From Wohlfahrtiimonas larvae (GTDB taxonomy: Bacteria > Pseudomonadota > Gammaproteobacteria > Cardiobacteriales > Wohlfahrtiimonadaceae): a stretch of DNA of 64,000 nt. The number at the start of each line of letters is the position of its first letter. Positions within the stretch are counted from its first letter, which is position 1. Made by a program: the position numbers and the translations under genes. Positions 1 through 8,988 of this stretch are shown here, in pieces. The notes under the pieces are model-generated. The model had not been told where the DNA came from. It saw nothing but the letters and a program-made list of their open reading frames with translations, and did no database searches. The stretch spans positions 186,001 through 250,000 of the forward strand of contig NZ_BAABKE010000004.1 of the NCBI RefSeq assembly GCF_039543665.1, in the 5' to 3' direction.

Positions 1-1344
1 ACGAGTATCACCCATTACGCCAACACTTTTTAAGCCTGTCATCACTGTGAAGTACTGCCAAATATCACGATCTAAACCTGCTTTTGCAATTTCTTCACGG
101 AGAATAAAATCACTGTCACGCACGATTTCTAATTTCTCTTCTGTGATGTCACCCAAAATGCGAATCGCTAAACCTGGACCTGGGAATGGCTGGCGCCATA
201 CTAAATGAGCGGGCATACCTAATTCTTCACCCAATAGGCGCACTTCATCTTTAAATAAAGTATTTACAGGTTCGATCAATTTAAACTTCATATCTTCAGG
301 TAAACCGCCCACATTGTGGTGAGATTTAATAGTTTGCGCTGTTGCGGTACCACTTTCAATAATATCTGTGTACAAAGTTCCTTGTGCTAAGAAATCAATG
401 TCTTTTAACTTTTCTGACTCTTCATCAAATAGGTAAATGAATTCATTGCCAATGATTTTGCGCTTTTGTTCTGGATCAGAAACACCTGCCAATTTACTTA
501 AGAAACGTTCTTTAGCATCTACTTTAATGATGTTTAAACCAAACTTACCGCTTAAATTATTCATCACTTCATCTGCTTCACCTTTACGCAACATACCGTG
601 ATCGACAAATACACACGTCAATTGTGAACCGATTGCTTTATGCAATAAAACGCCCACAACGCTTGAATCCACACCACCTGATAATGCTAACAAAACCTTC
701 TTATCACCAACTGTTTCGCGAATTGCTTTCACTTGCTGATCGATAAAATTTTCCATTTTCCAATCACCTGCACATTGGCAAACATTCAACGTGAAGTTTT
801 TCAATAAATCAAAACCTCTTTCTGAATGTTGTACTTCTGGATGGAACTGAACACCAAACCACTGCTTAGCTTTATTTTCCATCGCAGCAATCGGGCAATC
901 ACTACTTGTTGCGATCACTTCAAAGCCTGCTGGAACTTGAGTTACTAAATCGCCATGACTCATCCAAACAGTATGTTCTTCAGGCAATCCTTGTAATAAA
1001 ATTGCATCTTTAATTGTATGTTTTAATACTGCTTTACCATATTCACTATGATCAGCCTTAGAAACTTTACCACCCATTGAATCAGACATTAATTGCATGC
1101 CATAACAAATACCCAACACAGGAATGCCTAAATTGAAAATTTCCATATCAATCTTGAAGGCATCTTCTGCATAAACACTGTTAGGCCCACCCGATAAAAT
1201 AATGCCTTTTGGTGCTAACTTTTGAATTTCTGCTGCAGTTGTTGTATGAGGAATCAATTCGGAAAAGACACCAATTTCACGAATACGGCGCGCGATCAGT
1301 TGATTATATTGGCTACCAAAATCTAAAACGACTATATTTTCCAT
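1..1344 (-). CDS. guaA: GMP synthase (glutamine-hydrolysing), C-terminus cut by window edge
   Basis: It converts XMP, glutamine and ATP to GMP in the cytoplasm. The visible 448 residues hold a class I glutamine amidotransferase domain, with the nucleophile in GICYGMQ at about Cys80 and the histidine in QFHPEV, followed by the ATP pyrophosphatase domain with the PP-loop LSGGVDSS near residue 223. Full-length family members have about 510-525 residues, so the C-terminal dimerisation part lies beyond base 1. The ATG at 1342-1344 follows a GGAAA-like ribosome site. The opening (DFGSQYNQLIARRIRE, then SGGPNSVY) resembles Firmicutes GuaA as I remember it more than the E. coli form. The family call is certain; the lineage remark is inference. 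Confidence 0.97.
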   Translation of the reverse strand, partial: MENIVVLDFGSQYNQLIARRIREIGVFSELIPHTTTAAEIQKLAPKGIILSGGPNSVYAEDAFKIDMEIFNLGIPVLGICYGMQLMSDSMGGKVSKADHSEYGKAVLKHTIKDAILLQGLPEEHTVWMSHGDLVTQVPAGFEVIATSSDCPIAAMENKAKQWFGVQFHPEVQHSERGFDLLKNFTLNVCQCAGDWKMENFIDQQVKAIRETVGDKKVLLALSGGVDSSVVGVLLHKAIGSQLTCVFVDHGMLRKGEADEVMNNLSGKFGLNIIKVDAKERFLSKLAGVSDPEQKRKIIGNEFIYLFDEESEKLKDIDFLAQGTLYTDIIESGTATAQTIKSHHNVGGLPEDMKFKLIEPVNTLFKDEVRLLGEELGMPAHLVWRQPFPGPGLAIRILGDITEEKLEIVRDSDFILREEIAKAGLDRDIWQYFTVMTGLKSVGVMGDTR

Positions 1345-1486
1345 CGTATTTCCTTATGCTATATCTTCTATGTAACTGCAAAACCAATATTATATCGGAT
1401 TTTTCTGCATTTTTATTCATTTAAATGAGGAAAATTTATATATCACAGAGTCTTTATAGATCTACTCCCTTAAAATTAAAACAAAT

Positions 1487-1502
1487 AAAACATATATGTT
1501 TT
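1487..1502. promoter_or_regulatory. Perfect 16-bp palindrome upstream of metC
   Basis: AAAACATATATGTTTT reads the same on both strands and touches the likely -35 element of the metC promoter. It does not match the MetJ box (AGACGTCT) or the MetR core (TGAA-N5-TTCA). It could be an operator for an unidentified regulator, or a chance palindrome in AT-rich DNA. Confidence 0.35.
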
Positions 1503-1530
1503 AACAAAAACATGCATATCAAGATATAAT
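1501..1530 (+). promoter_or_regulatory. Putative sigma-70 promoter of metC
   Basis: TTAACA at 1501-1506 and TATAAT at 1525-1530 are separated by 18 bases and sit 44 bases before the metC start. A GAGGAG ribosome site follows at about 1562. Confidence 0.5.
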
Positions 1531-1573
1531 TTTGTTATAGTATTGATGACACATTCTTACTGAGGAGATTTCA

Positions 1574-2749
1574 ATGAGTCACATGAAAAATAATGGATTT
1601 TCAACCGAAACACAGCTCACTCAATTAGGTAGAGATCCATCCAAACAAATGGGTTTCGTGAATGGTCCTGTATATCGTGGCTCTACAGTTGTTTATCCAA
1701 CGCTTGATGATTTAGATCACCGCCGCTCAACATTCACTTATGGCACAGCTGGCACACCAACTATCCGTGATTTAGAAACTGCATGGACAGCATTGACAGG
1801 CGGGGCTGGTACTGTTTTGTCACCTTCTGGATTGGGTTCTGTGGCTTTAGCCTTATTAACCACATTAAAAGCTGGTGATCATCTACTAATGCCAGATTCT
1901 GTCTATTCACCAAGTCGTACATTTTGCGATCAATTTTTAAAGAAAATGAATGTGGAAACCACATATTATGATCCTATGATTGGTGAAAATATCCGCTCAT
2001 TAATTAAAGAGAATACAACTGTACTATTCCTAGAATCTCCTGGCTCTCAAACTTTTGAAGTACAAGATATCCCAGCATTAACACAAATCGCCAAAGCACA
2101 TAATATTACAACAATTATCGATAATACATGGGCAACACCACTATTCTTTGATGCACACAAACATGGCTGTGATCTCTCACTCGAAGCTGGCACAAAATAT
2201 TTAGGTGGGCATTCTGATCTATTACTTGGCATGATTTCGGCCAACGAGAAATGGTGGAAACCACTTCGTGCAACTTATGATCTATTTGCAATGTTGCCAG
2301 GTGCTGAAGATTGCTTTCTCGCACTGCGTGGATTACGCACATTACACATTCGTTTAAAGGAAGCTGAACAGCGTGCTTTAGACATCGCACAATGGTTACA
2401 AACTCAACCAGAAGTTGCTAAAGTATTGCATCCTGCACTACCCGATTGCCCTGGCCATGAGATTTGGAAACGCGATTTTACAGGTAGCTCAGGCTTATTT
2501 TCCATCATTCTTAAGCCCGAGATTGAACGCACAAAATTAGCTAATATGTTGGATCACATGCAGCTTTTCTCCATGGGTTTTTCATGGGGTGGATTTGAAA
2601 GCTTAATCACACCATTTGATTGTCGTAGCTATCGCACAGCAACAGTTTGGAACCCTAATGGCATAGCACTTCGCTTACAAATTGGATTAGAAGGCGTAGA
2701 AGATTTAAAAGCTGATCTACGCGCAGGGTTTGATCGCTTACATCAGTAA
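1574..2749 (+). CDS. metC: Cystathionine beta-lyase
   Basis: This is a PLP-dependent Cys/Met metabolism enzyme that cleaves cystathionine to homocysteine, pyruvate and ammonia in methionine synthesis. The 391 residues match the family length. The pyridoxal lysine lies in AGTKYLGGHSD at about Lys208, IIDNTWATP is the conserved aspartate region near 183, and SWGGFESL near 336 is typical of MetC rather than MetB. The ATG follows GAGGAG, and a second ATG three codons in is possible. It is monocistronic, between divergent guaA and a convergent gene. Other members of the fold (CGS, MGL) cannot be fully excluded, but the spacing and motifs fit MetC. Confidence 0.93.
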   Translation: MSHMKNNGFSTETQLTQLGRDPSKQMGFVNGPVYRGSTVVYPTLDDLDHRRSTFTYGTAGTPTIRDLETAWTALTGGAGTVLSPSGLGSVALALLTTLKAGDHLLMPDSVYSPSRTFCDQFLKKMNVETTYYDPMIGENIRSLIKENTTVLFLESPGSQTFEVQDIPALTQIAKAHNITTIIDNTWATPLFFDAHKHGCDLSLEAGTKYLGGHSDLLLGMISANEKWWKPLRATYDLFAMLPGAEDCFLALRGLRTLHIRLKEAEQRALDIAQWLQTQPEVAKVLHPALPDCPGHEIWKRDFTGSSGLFSIILKPEIERTKLANMLDHMQLFSMGFSWGGFESLITPFDCRSYRTATVWNPNGIALRLQIGLEGVEDLKADLRAGFDRLHQ

Positions 2750-2760
2750 TGCTTATCATT

Positions 2761-2788
2761 ATTAGGTGATTTTTAAATATCACCTAAT
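2761..2788. terminator. Hairpin terminator between metC and the convergent reductase gene
   Basis: The arms ATTAGGTGAT and ATCACCTAAT form a perfect 10-bp stem with an 8-base AT loop, followed by a broken T stretch. It probably serves both convergent genes. Confidence 0.6.
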
Positions 2789-2802
2789 ATATTTCTTTTA
2801 AC

Positions 2803-3516
2803 CTAACGTTTAGTCAAATATCGAACCCATAAATTGTCACCATCTAATTTCTCAACAGATTTTAAACTAAATTCAATGGGTGGCCGAGATACTAAATTAG
2901 GTGATCTTTCAAATAATGTTGGAATACCAATGGCATCATCTAACACAGGTGCCATAACAAAACTCACTTCATCAATTAACCCAGCATTCATAAATGCACC
3001 ATTAACAATGGCCCCACCTGAAACAACTAATGTATTAATATTAAATAGTTGTTGAAGTTTTTGAACAGCAAGATGAAAATTAAGAGCCTCACGATCACCC
3101 GCAAAGATAAATGAAATATTGCGTTCACGCAGGTAAGCAACATACTGCTCATTAACATCGTCCGCTAAAATTACAATAATATGAGACTCAGGTCTAACAC
3201 TATATTGAATGCTATTTGTTTTCCAAGGCAACTTACCTGATGCATCCACCACAATGACAAAGTCCTTCAAATCTGTCTCTGCTACAAAGTCTTCTTTAGG
3301 ATATATCGGCGTATTGGGGTTAAATTCTGGCTGCCCATTACCTGAAAAATACTCCATGGTTACACGGCCACATAACCATGCCTCTGATTTAAGTTCTAGA
3401 TGGGTATGATTGTAGTTCAAAGTATGGATCTCACGACTTGGAATATCCATATAAGGTCCATAAATTTTTGCATTGATAGATGTTTCCATATGACAAATGA
3501 TATAAGGACGATTCAT
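2803..3516 (-). CDS. RibD C-terminal-like / dihydrofolate reductase family protein
   Basis: The 237-residue protein has the fold of the reductase half of RibD: an N-terminal strand MNRPYIICHMETS, a middle SGKLPW region and LVVSGGAIVNGAFMNAGLIDEVSFVMAPVL near 160-195, a typical NADPH-binding and substrate region. Stand-alone members are NAD(P)H-dependent pyrimidine or small-molecule reductases of unknown substrate. The start at 3516 follows AGGAGAGA. It lies 22 bases downstream of the alpha/beta hydrolase gene, so the two are probably co-transcribed and controlled by the divergent LysR gene. It lacks the deaminase domain, so it is not full RibD. Confidence 0.8.
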   Translation of the reverse strand: MNRPYIICHMETSINAKIYGPYMDIPSREIHTLNYNHTHLELKSEAWLCGRVTMEYFSGNGQPEFNPNTPIYPKEDFVAETDLKDFVIVVDASGKLPWKTNSIQYSVRPESHIIVILADDVNEQYVAYLRERNISFIFAGDREALNFHLAVQKLQQLFNINTLVVSGGAIVNGAFMNAGLIDEVSFVMAPVLDDAIGIPTLFERSPNLVSRPPIEFSLKSVEKLDGDNLWVRYLTKR

Positions 3517-3538
3517 GCTCTCTCCTAATCTTAAGACA

Positions 3539-4447
3539 TTAAAGATATTTTTGTAAAAATGATGTGATTTTTTCTAAAGCAGGATTGACATACTGTGGTA
3601 AATCATAGAGATCAACATGTCCTGCTTTATCAATCAAAAATAATTCTTTGATGTCTGAGCCCGCTTGATTGATTAATTTTTCACTATGCCATAATGATTC
3701 TGCTCGATTCCCTGCAATCAATAATAATGGTTGTGTCAAATAGCGATCAGCCATATAAAATGCATCATAAGACAATAATTTAGCAGAAGAAGTCAAAATA
3801 CCTTGACTAGGTGCATTTGCATGTTGGGCTCGATCAGTACGGTAATATTCATATGCTGAACATAAATCTGAACTTTGAACATCATCAGGATTAAAAGGTG
3901 CCCAAGGCATAAATTGTTGATTACTCCCATTAGCCTCCAATGTCATGATATTAGCTAGGTCTTTTAACATTTGACGCTGATGCTGTAAATTATCCTCGTT
4001 ACCATGCCAACCTAATCTAAACATGTCACCCACATTAACTGCACTAATGCCAATAACAGCATTAATTCTATGATCAATAATTGCCGCATTGACAACATAT
4101 CCTCCTGCACCACAAATGCCCAATAAAACAATCTTATCTGAATCGATATACCCAACTGTATTCAGGTAATCAATACATGCGCGAAAATCTTCCACACGAA
4201 TATATGGATCTTCTAAGTACCTTGGCATACCACCGCTATCACCTTGATAACTAGCATCTAAAGCAACTGTGATAAACCCTCGTTTTGATAGTGATTGTGC
4301 ATAAATCTCTGCTGTTTGTTCTTTCACACCACCCACAGGATGCGCACAAATAATCACAGGATATTTTTGTGACTCGTTAAAGTTATCGGGATAAAACATA
4401 TTGGCAGCAACATCTACAGTTTTATTTTTAAATGAAATAGTTTTCAT
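3539..4447 (-). CDS. Alpha/beta hydrolase, dienelactone-hydrolase-like
   Basis: The 302-residue protein has an alpha/beta hydrolase core with the oxyanion region HPVGGVKEQ near residue 40 and the nucleophile elbow GICGAGG, which carries Cys in place of the usual Ser, as in dienelactone hydrolases. A late AGHVDLYD supplies the catalytic histidine. The chosen ATG at 4447 is preceded by GAGGTG at proper spacing. An upstream TTG at 4474 in the same frame has no ribosome site and would overlap the regulatory dyad. Its partner is the downstream reductase gene. The substrate is unknown. Confidence 0.82.
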   Translation of the reverse strand: MKTISFKNKTVDVAANMFYPDNFNESQKYPVIICAHPVGGVKEQTAEIYAQSLSKRGFITVALDASYQGDSGGMPRYLEDPYIRVEDFRACIDYLNTVGYIDSDKIVLLGICGAGGYVVNAAIIDHRINAVIGISAVNVGDMFRLGWHGNEDNLQHQRQMLKDLANIMTLEANGSNQQFMPWAPFNPDDVQSSDLCSAYEYYRTDRAQHANAPSQGILTSSAKLLSYDAFYMADRYLTQPLLLIAGNRAESLWHSEKLINQAGSDIKELFLIDKAGHVDLYDLPQYVNPALEKITSFLQKYL

Positions 4448-4460
4448 AAACACCTCAAAT

Positions 4461-4482
4461 GTTAAGTTATACAAACATTAAC
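4461..4482. promoter_or_regulatory. Candidate LysR-type operator
   Basis: GTTAA and TTAAC arms separated by 12 bases lie in the short divergent gap between the hydrolase start (4447) and the LysR start (4529). LysR-family regulators usually bind a T-N11-A dyad in exactly this position. Function is inferred from location. Confidence 0.4.
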
Positions 4483-4528
4483 AAAAAAAGGTAACATTGA
4501 TAATATAACAACTCCTAATATCACTTAT

Positions 4529-5449
4529 ATGAAAAACTTATTAATTATGAAAAATTATCTCAACTATCTCTATATTTTTTCTATTGTCGCCAAAGAACAA
4601 AGTTTCACACGCGCAGCCGCAAAACTGGGAACATCACAATCTTCAATCAGCCAATCTATGAAAAACTTAGAAAAATATTTGGGGATTAAATTACTATCCC
4701 GCACAACAAGAAGTGTTTTAACAACAGCAGCAGGTAATGAATTACTTATTAAATTAAATCCCGCTCTACAAGAAATAGATTATGCTATTCAAGGCATACA
4801 AGCATTCAAAAGCAACCCTAAAGGTACACTCAAAATCAATTCAGATGAATATGCTCTTGATTATTTACTATGGCCTATTCTGAGCCAGATCATTCTACAA
4901 TATCCAGAAATTTCCTTTGAAATCACCTCTGATTATCGATTAATGGATATTGTTGCTGAAGGGTTTGATATTGGCTTGCGAAGAGGAAAATTATTATCTA
5001 ATGATATGACTGCTATGAGAATTAGCGATCCTATACAAATGTGCTGTGTTGCATCCCACTCATATCTTCAACAATATGGGATACCCAAAGCACCTCAAGA
5101 ATTACACAATCATAGAACCATTAATATTCGTCTACCAACACATGGTGAATTATTTAGATGGCATTTCATCCAAAATGAACAAACAATTTATATTCAACCT
5201 AATTCACAAATTGTTTTTACAAGCATCATTCCTATTATTCAAGCAGTCAAAAAACATCTTGGCATCGCTTATGTTCCTAAAAATATGATTGATGAAGATT
5301 TAAAAACAGGAGAGTTACAATTGGTATTAGAGAAATGGCAATATACATATGAGCCTTATTATTTATATTATCCTCACAGCAAAGAAGATTTTCCATTATT
5401 AAAAATTTTCTTAAATGCCATTCAACAATATAAAAGGCCTCATATTTGA
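4529..5449 (+). CDS. LysR-family transcriptional regulator
   Basis: The 306-residue protein has an N-terminal winged helix-turn-helix (SFTRAAAKLGTSQSSISQSM near residues 26-45, then LLSRTTRSVLTTAAG), followed by a substrate-binding domain from about residue 95. The helix-turn-helix and length are typical. ATG codons at 4529 and 4547 are both possible and neither has a strong ribosome site; the second gives the more usual N-terminus. It is transcribed away from the hydrolase/reductase pair with a gap of about 80 bases, the classic LysR arrangement, so it likely controls that pair. The ligand is unknown. Confidence 0.9.
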   Translation: MKNLLIMKNYLNYLYIFSIVAKEQSFTRAAAKLGTSQSSISQSMKNLEKYLGIKLLSRTTRSVLTTAAGNELLIKLNPALQEIDYAIQGIQAFKSNPKGTLKINSDEYALDYLLWPILSQIILQYPEISFEITSDYRLMDIVAEGFDIGLRRGKLLSNDMTAMRISDPIQMCCVASHSYLQQYGIPKAPQELHNHRTINIRLPTHGELFRWHFIQNEQTIYIQPNSQIVFTSIIPIIQAVKKHLGIAYVPKNMIDEDLKTGELQLVLEKWQYTYEPYYLYYPHSKEDFPLLKIFLNAIQQYKRPHI

Positions 5450-5456
5450 GACCTTT
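5433..5456. terminator. Hairpin at the end of the LysR gene, convergent with tyrP
   Basis: AAAGGCCTCA pairs with TGAGACCTTT (one mismatch) around a TATT loop, overlapping the LysR stop codon. The T runs are short (three or four) on both sides, so termination is plausible but weak. Confidence 0.4.
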
Positions 5457-5477
5457 CATCACAATCATCAGATCAAA

Positions 5478-6692
5478 CTAGCCCACTACTGGCGGTAAAA
5501 CTTTAACAAATGTTGTTAAAATATAAGCAGCAACAATGATAATGGCAAAGATTACAGCCAAAATTAATGATAAGTTACCACCACGGGTATGTTCACCATT
5601 AGGATATGCCTTACGAGATTTATATGCCAATGCAACAGGTAAAAACACACCAATAAATGCAAAAATAATGCCTGCAAATGCAAATGCGCTTAAGAAAATT
5701 TGTGGGTATGTGAAGCCTACGATGATGGGCGGCACAAATGTGATTAAACCAATCGTAATGCGATCATGGCGCAAATTAAAGTGCATCAATAAATCCTTAA
5801 CAGCACTTGATAAACCTAATGCAACACCGATATAGGATGTAATCAATGCCAACAATGAAAATACACGAACCATTTCACTGATCATCTTGCTACCAGTTGC
5901 TACTTTGAAAGCTTCAATCAAACCATTTAAGCTTGGATCTTTGTTCAACACATCAATCAATATTGTTTGATTCAAAACACCATGTGTTGCAAACTGCCAT
6001 ACAACATAAATAATAAAAATACCTGTTGCACCTAGAATGCAAGATAACTTCACTTTACGGTTATCACCTTCTAAATACTCATTAATCGTTGGTGTACAAA
6101 TATGAAATCCAAAAGTCATAAAAAATACTGGCATTGCAGAAAATAACAGCAAATTATTCGTAGGTGTTGCTTGGAGATTTTCAAATGACACTTTATTTAA
6201 AAGTACGGCCAAAATAACAATAAAAATTAATACTTTTAAACCAAATGAAATTCGATTTGCAACATCAGCAACAGAAATACCAACGGTGATGATAGCCCCT
6301 AAACCAATGGCAAATATAAGTGACATAATTTTTTGTGCCATTTCTGGATTTTCAAAAGTTGGTAAAATGCCCAATAATAGATTACCACTGCCTGTCACAT
6401 AAGCAGTCAATACTGCATACATAAAAAACAATAAGACAAAATTCACAAATAACCGCCCTGCTGAACCAAAATATTGCTCAGCTAAGCTCGCGATCCCCGC
6501 ATCATTTTGATTGTACTGATGTACTTCTGCATATAAAACAGCAGTAAATGTTAATAAAATCCATAATAATGTTAATAATACAAATGTTAAACCGAATCCC
6601 ATTTGCGCAGATGTTAGCGGCATTGCTAACATCCCCGCGCCTACTGCTGTACCTGCAATAATCAAGGTACTGCCTAAAACTTTATTCTTCAT
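5478..6692 (-). CDS. tyrP: Aromatic amino acid permease, TyrP-like (HAAAP family)
   Basis: This is a proton-coupled uptake permease for tyrosine or other aromatic amino acids in the inner membrane. The 404 residues hold about 11 hydrophobic segments. The N-terminal signature GSTLIIAGTAVGAGMLAMP (residues 6-24) is that of TyrP/Mtr/TnaB, and FHICTPTINEYLEGD is the conserved loop near residue 200. The ATG at 6692 follows AAGGTTG; a GTG six codons upstream is less supported. It stands alone. TyrP is a better match than Mtr by my recollection of the N-terminus, but substrate preference cannot be read from sequence. Confidence 0.85.
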   Translation of the reverse strand: MKNKVLGSTLIIAGTAVGAGMLAMPLTSAQMGFGLTFVLLTLLWILLTFTAVLYAEVHQYNQNDAGIASLAEQYFGSAGRLFVNFVLLFFMYAVLTAYVTGSGNLLLGILPTFENPEMAQKIMSLIFAIGLGAIITVGISVADVANRISFGLKVLIFIVILAVLLNKVSFENLQATPTNNLLLFSAMPVFFMTFGFHICTPTINEYLEGDNRKVKLSCILGATGIFIIYVVWQFATHGVLNQTILIDVLNKDPSLNGLIEAFKVATGSKMISEMVRVFSLLALITSYIGVALGLSSAVKDLLMHFNLRHDRITIGLITFVPPIIVGFTYPQIFLSAFAFAGIIFAFIGVFLPVALAYKSRKAYPNGEHTRGGNLSLILAVIFAIIIVAAYILTTFVKVLPPVVG

Positions 6693-6822
6693 AAAAGCAA
6701 CCTTACTCACTCAATCATATAATTGATTTCAATATTTTTATTAAACGCAACAACGGGCAATAGAATAACTCAAAACACATATTAATATCGTAATTTCCTA
6801 TTTCATTCTTTTTATTATGAGC

Positions 6823-7479
6823 TTATCTTAAAGCTGTATCATAAAAAAGTGATACTTGGCCACGTGCAGCCAAAAGATCTGTATATTTCTGCACTTTACT
6901 TGGCAACGTTAAATCTTTTACACAAGTCAAGGCTCTCAATAATGGAAATAAAATAATATCATCCAATGAATATTTTTGATGCTCTTGAATTCTCTCTAAT
7001 GCCACAAACTCTTCCAAAATTGCTAGAGCTTGTTCTAATACAATTTTATATTCTTCAGATTTTTCCAATAACTCTGCAAATGAGCAACCTATGCGCTCTT
7101 CATGCCGTGTAATATATAATTGACGCGCACTATCTGTTGCAAATTCAGGAAAATCCATTTCAGCAAAACGGGGCATCACATATTCATTCACTCTGCCAAA
7201 ATGATCATCAATCCAAGCTACAACTTTGGGATTCTGTGCTTCAGTGAAAATTTCCTCACCAAAATTAGCATCGAGATATTTCACAATATCCAAACTCTCT
7301 GGCATGTATTTCCCTGCTTCATATTCTAAAATTGGTACCATCTGCTTGCCGATCATTTTTGTTGGTGTTTCTATGTCATCTTCCAAAATATAAGAAATTT
7401 TAACAGGTAATGCTTTCAAACCAACAGCCAATAAAGCTCGCACACAAAATGGGCAATGATCAAAAACAAATAAGCGCAT
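6823..7479 (-). CDS. grxB: Glutaredoxin 2
   Basis: This glutathione-dependent disulfide oxidoreductase has a GST-like architecture. The 218 residues match E. coli GrxB (215). The active site CPFC is at residues 9-12 in the opening MRLFVFDHCPFCVRA, followed by the glutathione-binding KQMVPILE near 45 and the cis-proline region, then an all-helical C-terminal domain. The ATG follows a GGAGATAAATC ribosome site. It has its own unit, divergent from dadA with a gap of about 200 bases. Confidence 0.93.
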   Translation of the reverse strand: MRLFVFDHCPFCVRALLAVGLKALPVKISYILEDDIETPTKMIGKQMVPILEYEAGKYMPESLDIVKYLDANFGEEIFTEAQNPKVVAWIDDHFGRVNEYVMPRFAEMDFPEFATDSARQLYITRHEERIGCSFAELLEKSEEYKIVLEQALAILEEFVALERIQEHQKYSLDDIILFPLLRALTCVKDLTLPSKVQKYTDLLAARGQVSLFYDTALR

Positions 7480-7681
7480 GATTTATCTCCATATTTTTAT
7501 TCAATTTAACATCCAAAATAACAAACTCAAACACAGACTACAATCTTTCTACGAATAAAAAATCTGACTAGCAATTAAGATGCAAGAAATACTTCAAAAC
7601 AACTACATTCTACCGCTCAATCTACTGTATAGTAGTGCACGCTTTCATTGCTAAATCAGTTAAAAAATTTTAGGAGGATTC

Positions 7682-8935
7682 ATGAACATCATCATTTTAG
7701 GTGCTGGTGTCGTTGGGACAACGCAAGCTTATTATCTTGCCAAAAAAGGCTACAAAGTGACTGTATTCGAACGTCATGAAGGCCCTGCACTAGATACAAG
7801 CTACGGCAACGCTGGACAAATTTCCCCAGGCTATGCGACACCTTGGGCGGCACCAGGCATTCCATTGAAAGCAATTAAATGGATGTTGGAAGAACATGCT
7901 CCATTGGCGATAAGACCAACTGCTGATCTGAATCAGTATAAGTTTATGTGGAACATGTTTTTAAACTGTACAAGCAGTAAATATGCTGTCAACAAATCAC
8001 GCTTAGTACGATTATCCGAATATAGCCGTGACTGTTTAGTTCAGTTGAGAAAAGATACAGATATCTATTACGAAAATAGATCATTAGGTACAACACAAGT
8101 ATTAAGAACAGCTAAGCAAATGGAAGCAATTAAAGCTGATATTGAAATCTTAGAAAAATTCAATGTACCTTATGAAGTATTGGATCAAGATGGTATTTTA
8201 AAAGTTGAACCAGGTTTAAAAGAATCTGTTCATAAATTGGCAGGTGCTTTACGATTACCAGGCGATGAAACAGGCGACTGTTTCTTATTCACCAATCGAT
8301 TAGCAGACATTGCTAAAGGCATGGGCGTTGAATTCAAATTTGGTCAAAATATTGAAGATATCTTAGTTGAACACAATAAAGTTACTGGCATTAAAGCTAA
8401 TGGTGTTGTGCACACTGCGGATATTTTTGTAGATTGCTTAGGTACTTATACACCATTCTTATTGAAGAAAATCGGGATCAAAGCTCCGATCTATCCATTG
8501 AAAGGTTACTCATTAACAGCACCAATCATTGATGAAACATCTGCACCAACTTCAACAATTTTGGATGAAACATACAAAATTGCCATCACGCGTTTTGATA
8601 ATCGTATTCGCATTGGCGGTATGGCTGAGATTTCAGGTTACAATTTGAATTTGAATCCTAAGCGCCGTAAAACATTAGAATTTGTTACAAATGACCTCTA
8701 TCCTGGCGGCGGCGATCTACCTAAAGCTGAATTCTGGACCGGCTTACGCCCTAAAACACCAGATAGCACACCAATCATTGGCGGGACTGAATATACGAAC
8801 TTCTTCATCAATGCGGGTCACGGCACATTAGGCTGGACACAATCTTGTGGTTCAGGTGCTTATTTATCTGATATCATTGCGGGTAATAAACCAGAAATTG
8901 ATACTGAAGGTTTAGATATTTCTCGTTATAAATAA
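7682..8935 (+). CDS. dadA: D-amino acid dehydrogenase, small subunit
   Basis: This FAD-dependent, membrane-associated enzyme oxidises D-amino acids (D-alanine in the classic case) to 2-oxo acids and feeds electrons to the respiratory chain. The 417 residues open with the FAD-binding Rossmann motif LGAGVVGTT (residues 6-14) and contain YGNAGQISPGYATPWAAPG near 40-58, the DadA signature, and the closing NAGHGTLGWTQSCGSG. AGGAGG lies just before the ATG. No alanine racemase gene (dadX) follows; instead a strong terminator and a convergent tautomerase gene do. Confidence 0.95.
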   Translation: MNIIILGAGVVGTTQAYYLAKKGYKVTVFERHEGPALDTSYGNAGQISPGYATPWAAPGIPLKAIKWMLEEHAPLAIRPTADLNQYKFMWNMFLNCTSSKYAVNKSRLVRLSEYSRDCLVQLRKDTDIYYENRSLGTTQVLRTAKQMEAIKADIEILEKFNVPYEVLDQDGILKVEPGLKESVHKLAGALRLPGDETGDCFLFTNRLADIAKGMGVEFKFGQNIEDILVEHNKVTGIKANGVVHTADIFVDCLGTYTPFLLKKIGIKAPIYPLKGYSLTAPIIDETSAPTSTILDETYKIAITRFDNRIRIGGMAEISGYNLNLNPKRRKTLEFVTNDLYPGGGDLPKAEFWTGLRPKTPDSTPIIGGTEYTNFFINAGHGTLGWTQSCGSGAYLSDIIAGNKPEIDTEGLDISRYK

Positions 8936-8960
8936 GCTGAGTAATATTTGAAGCATTTCA

Positions 8961-8985
8961 AAAGCTCCCGAAAGGGAGCTTTTTT
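8961..8985 (+). terminator. Rho-independent terminator of dadA
   Basis: AAAGCTCCC and GGGAGCTTT flank a short GAAA loop and run into TTTTT. The stem is GC-containing and perfect. Confidence 0.85.
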
Positions 8986-8988
8986 ACA

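Noticed and set aside
1209..1424. 71-codon frame on the plus strand
   Set aside because: It is antisense to guaA, has no family match and begins inside that conserved gene.
1345..1573. Possible purine riboswitch upstream of guaA
   Set aside because: I see no conserved purine aptamer core in the guaA leader on the minus strand.
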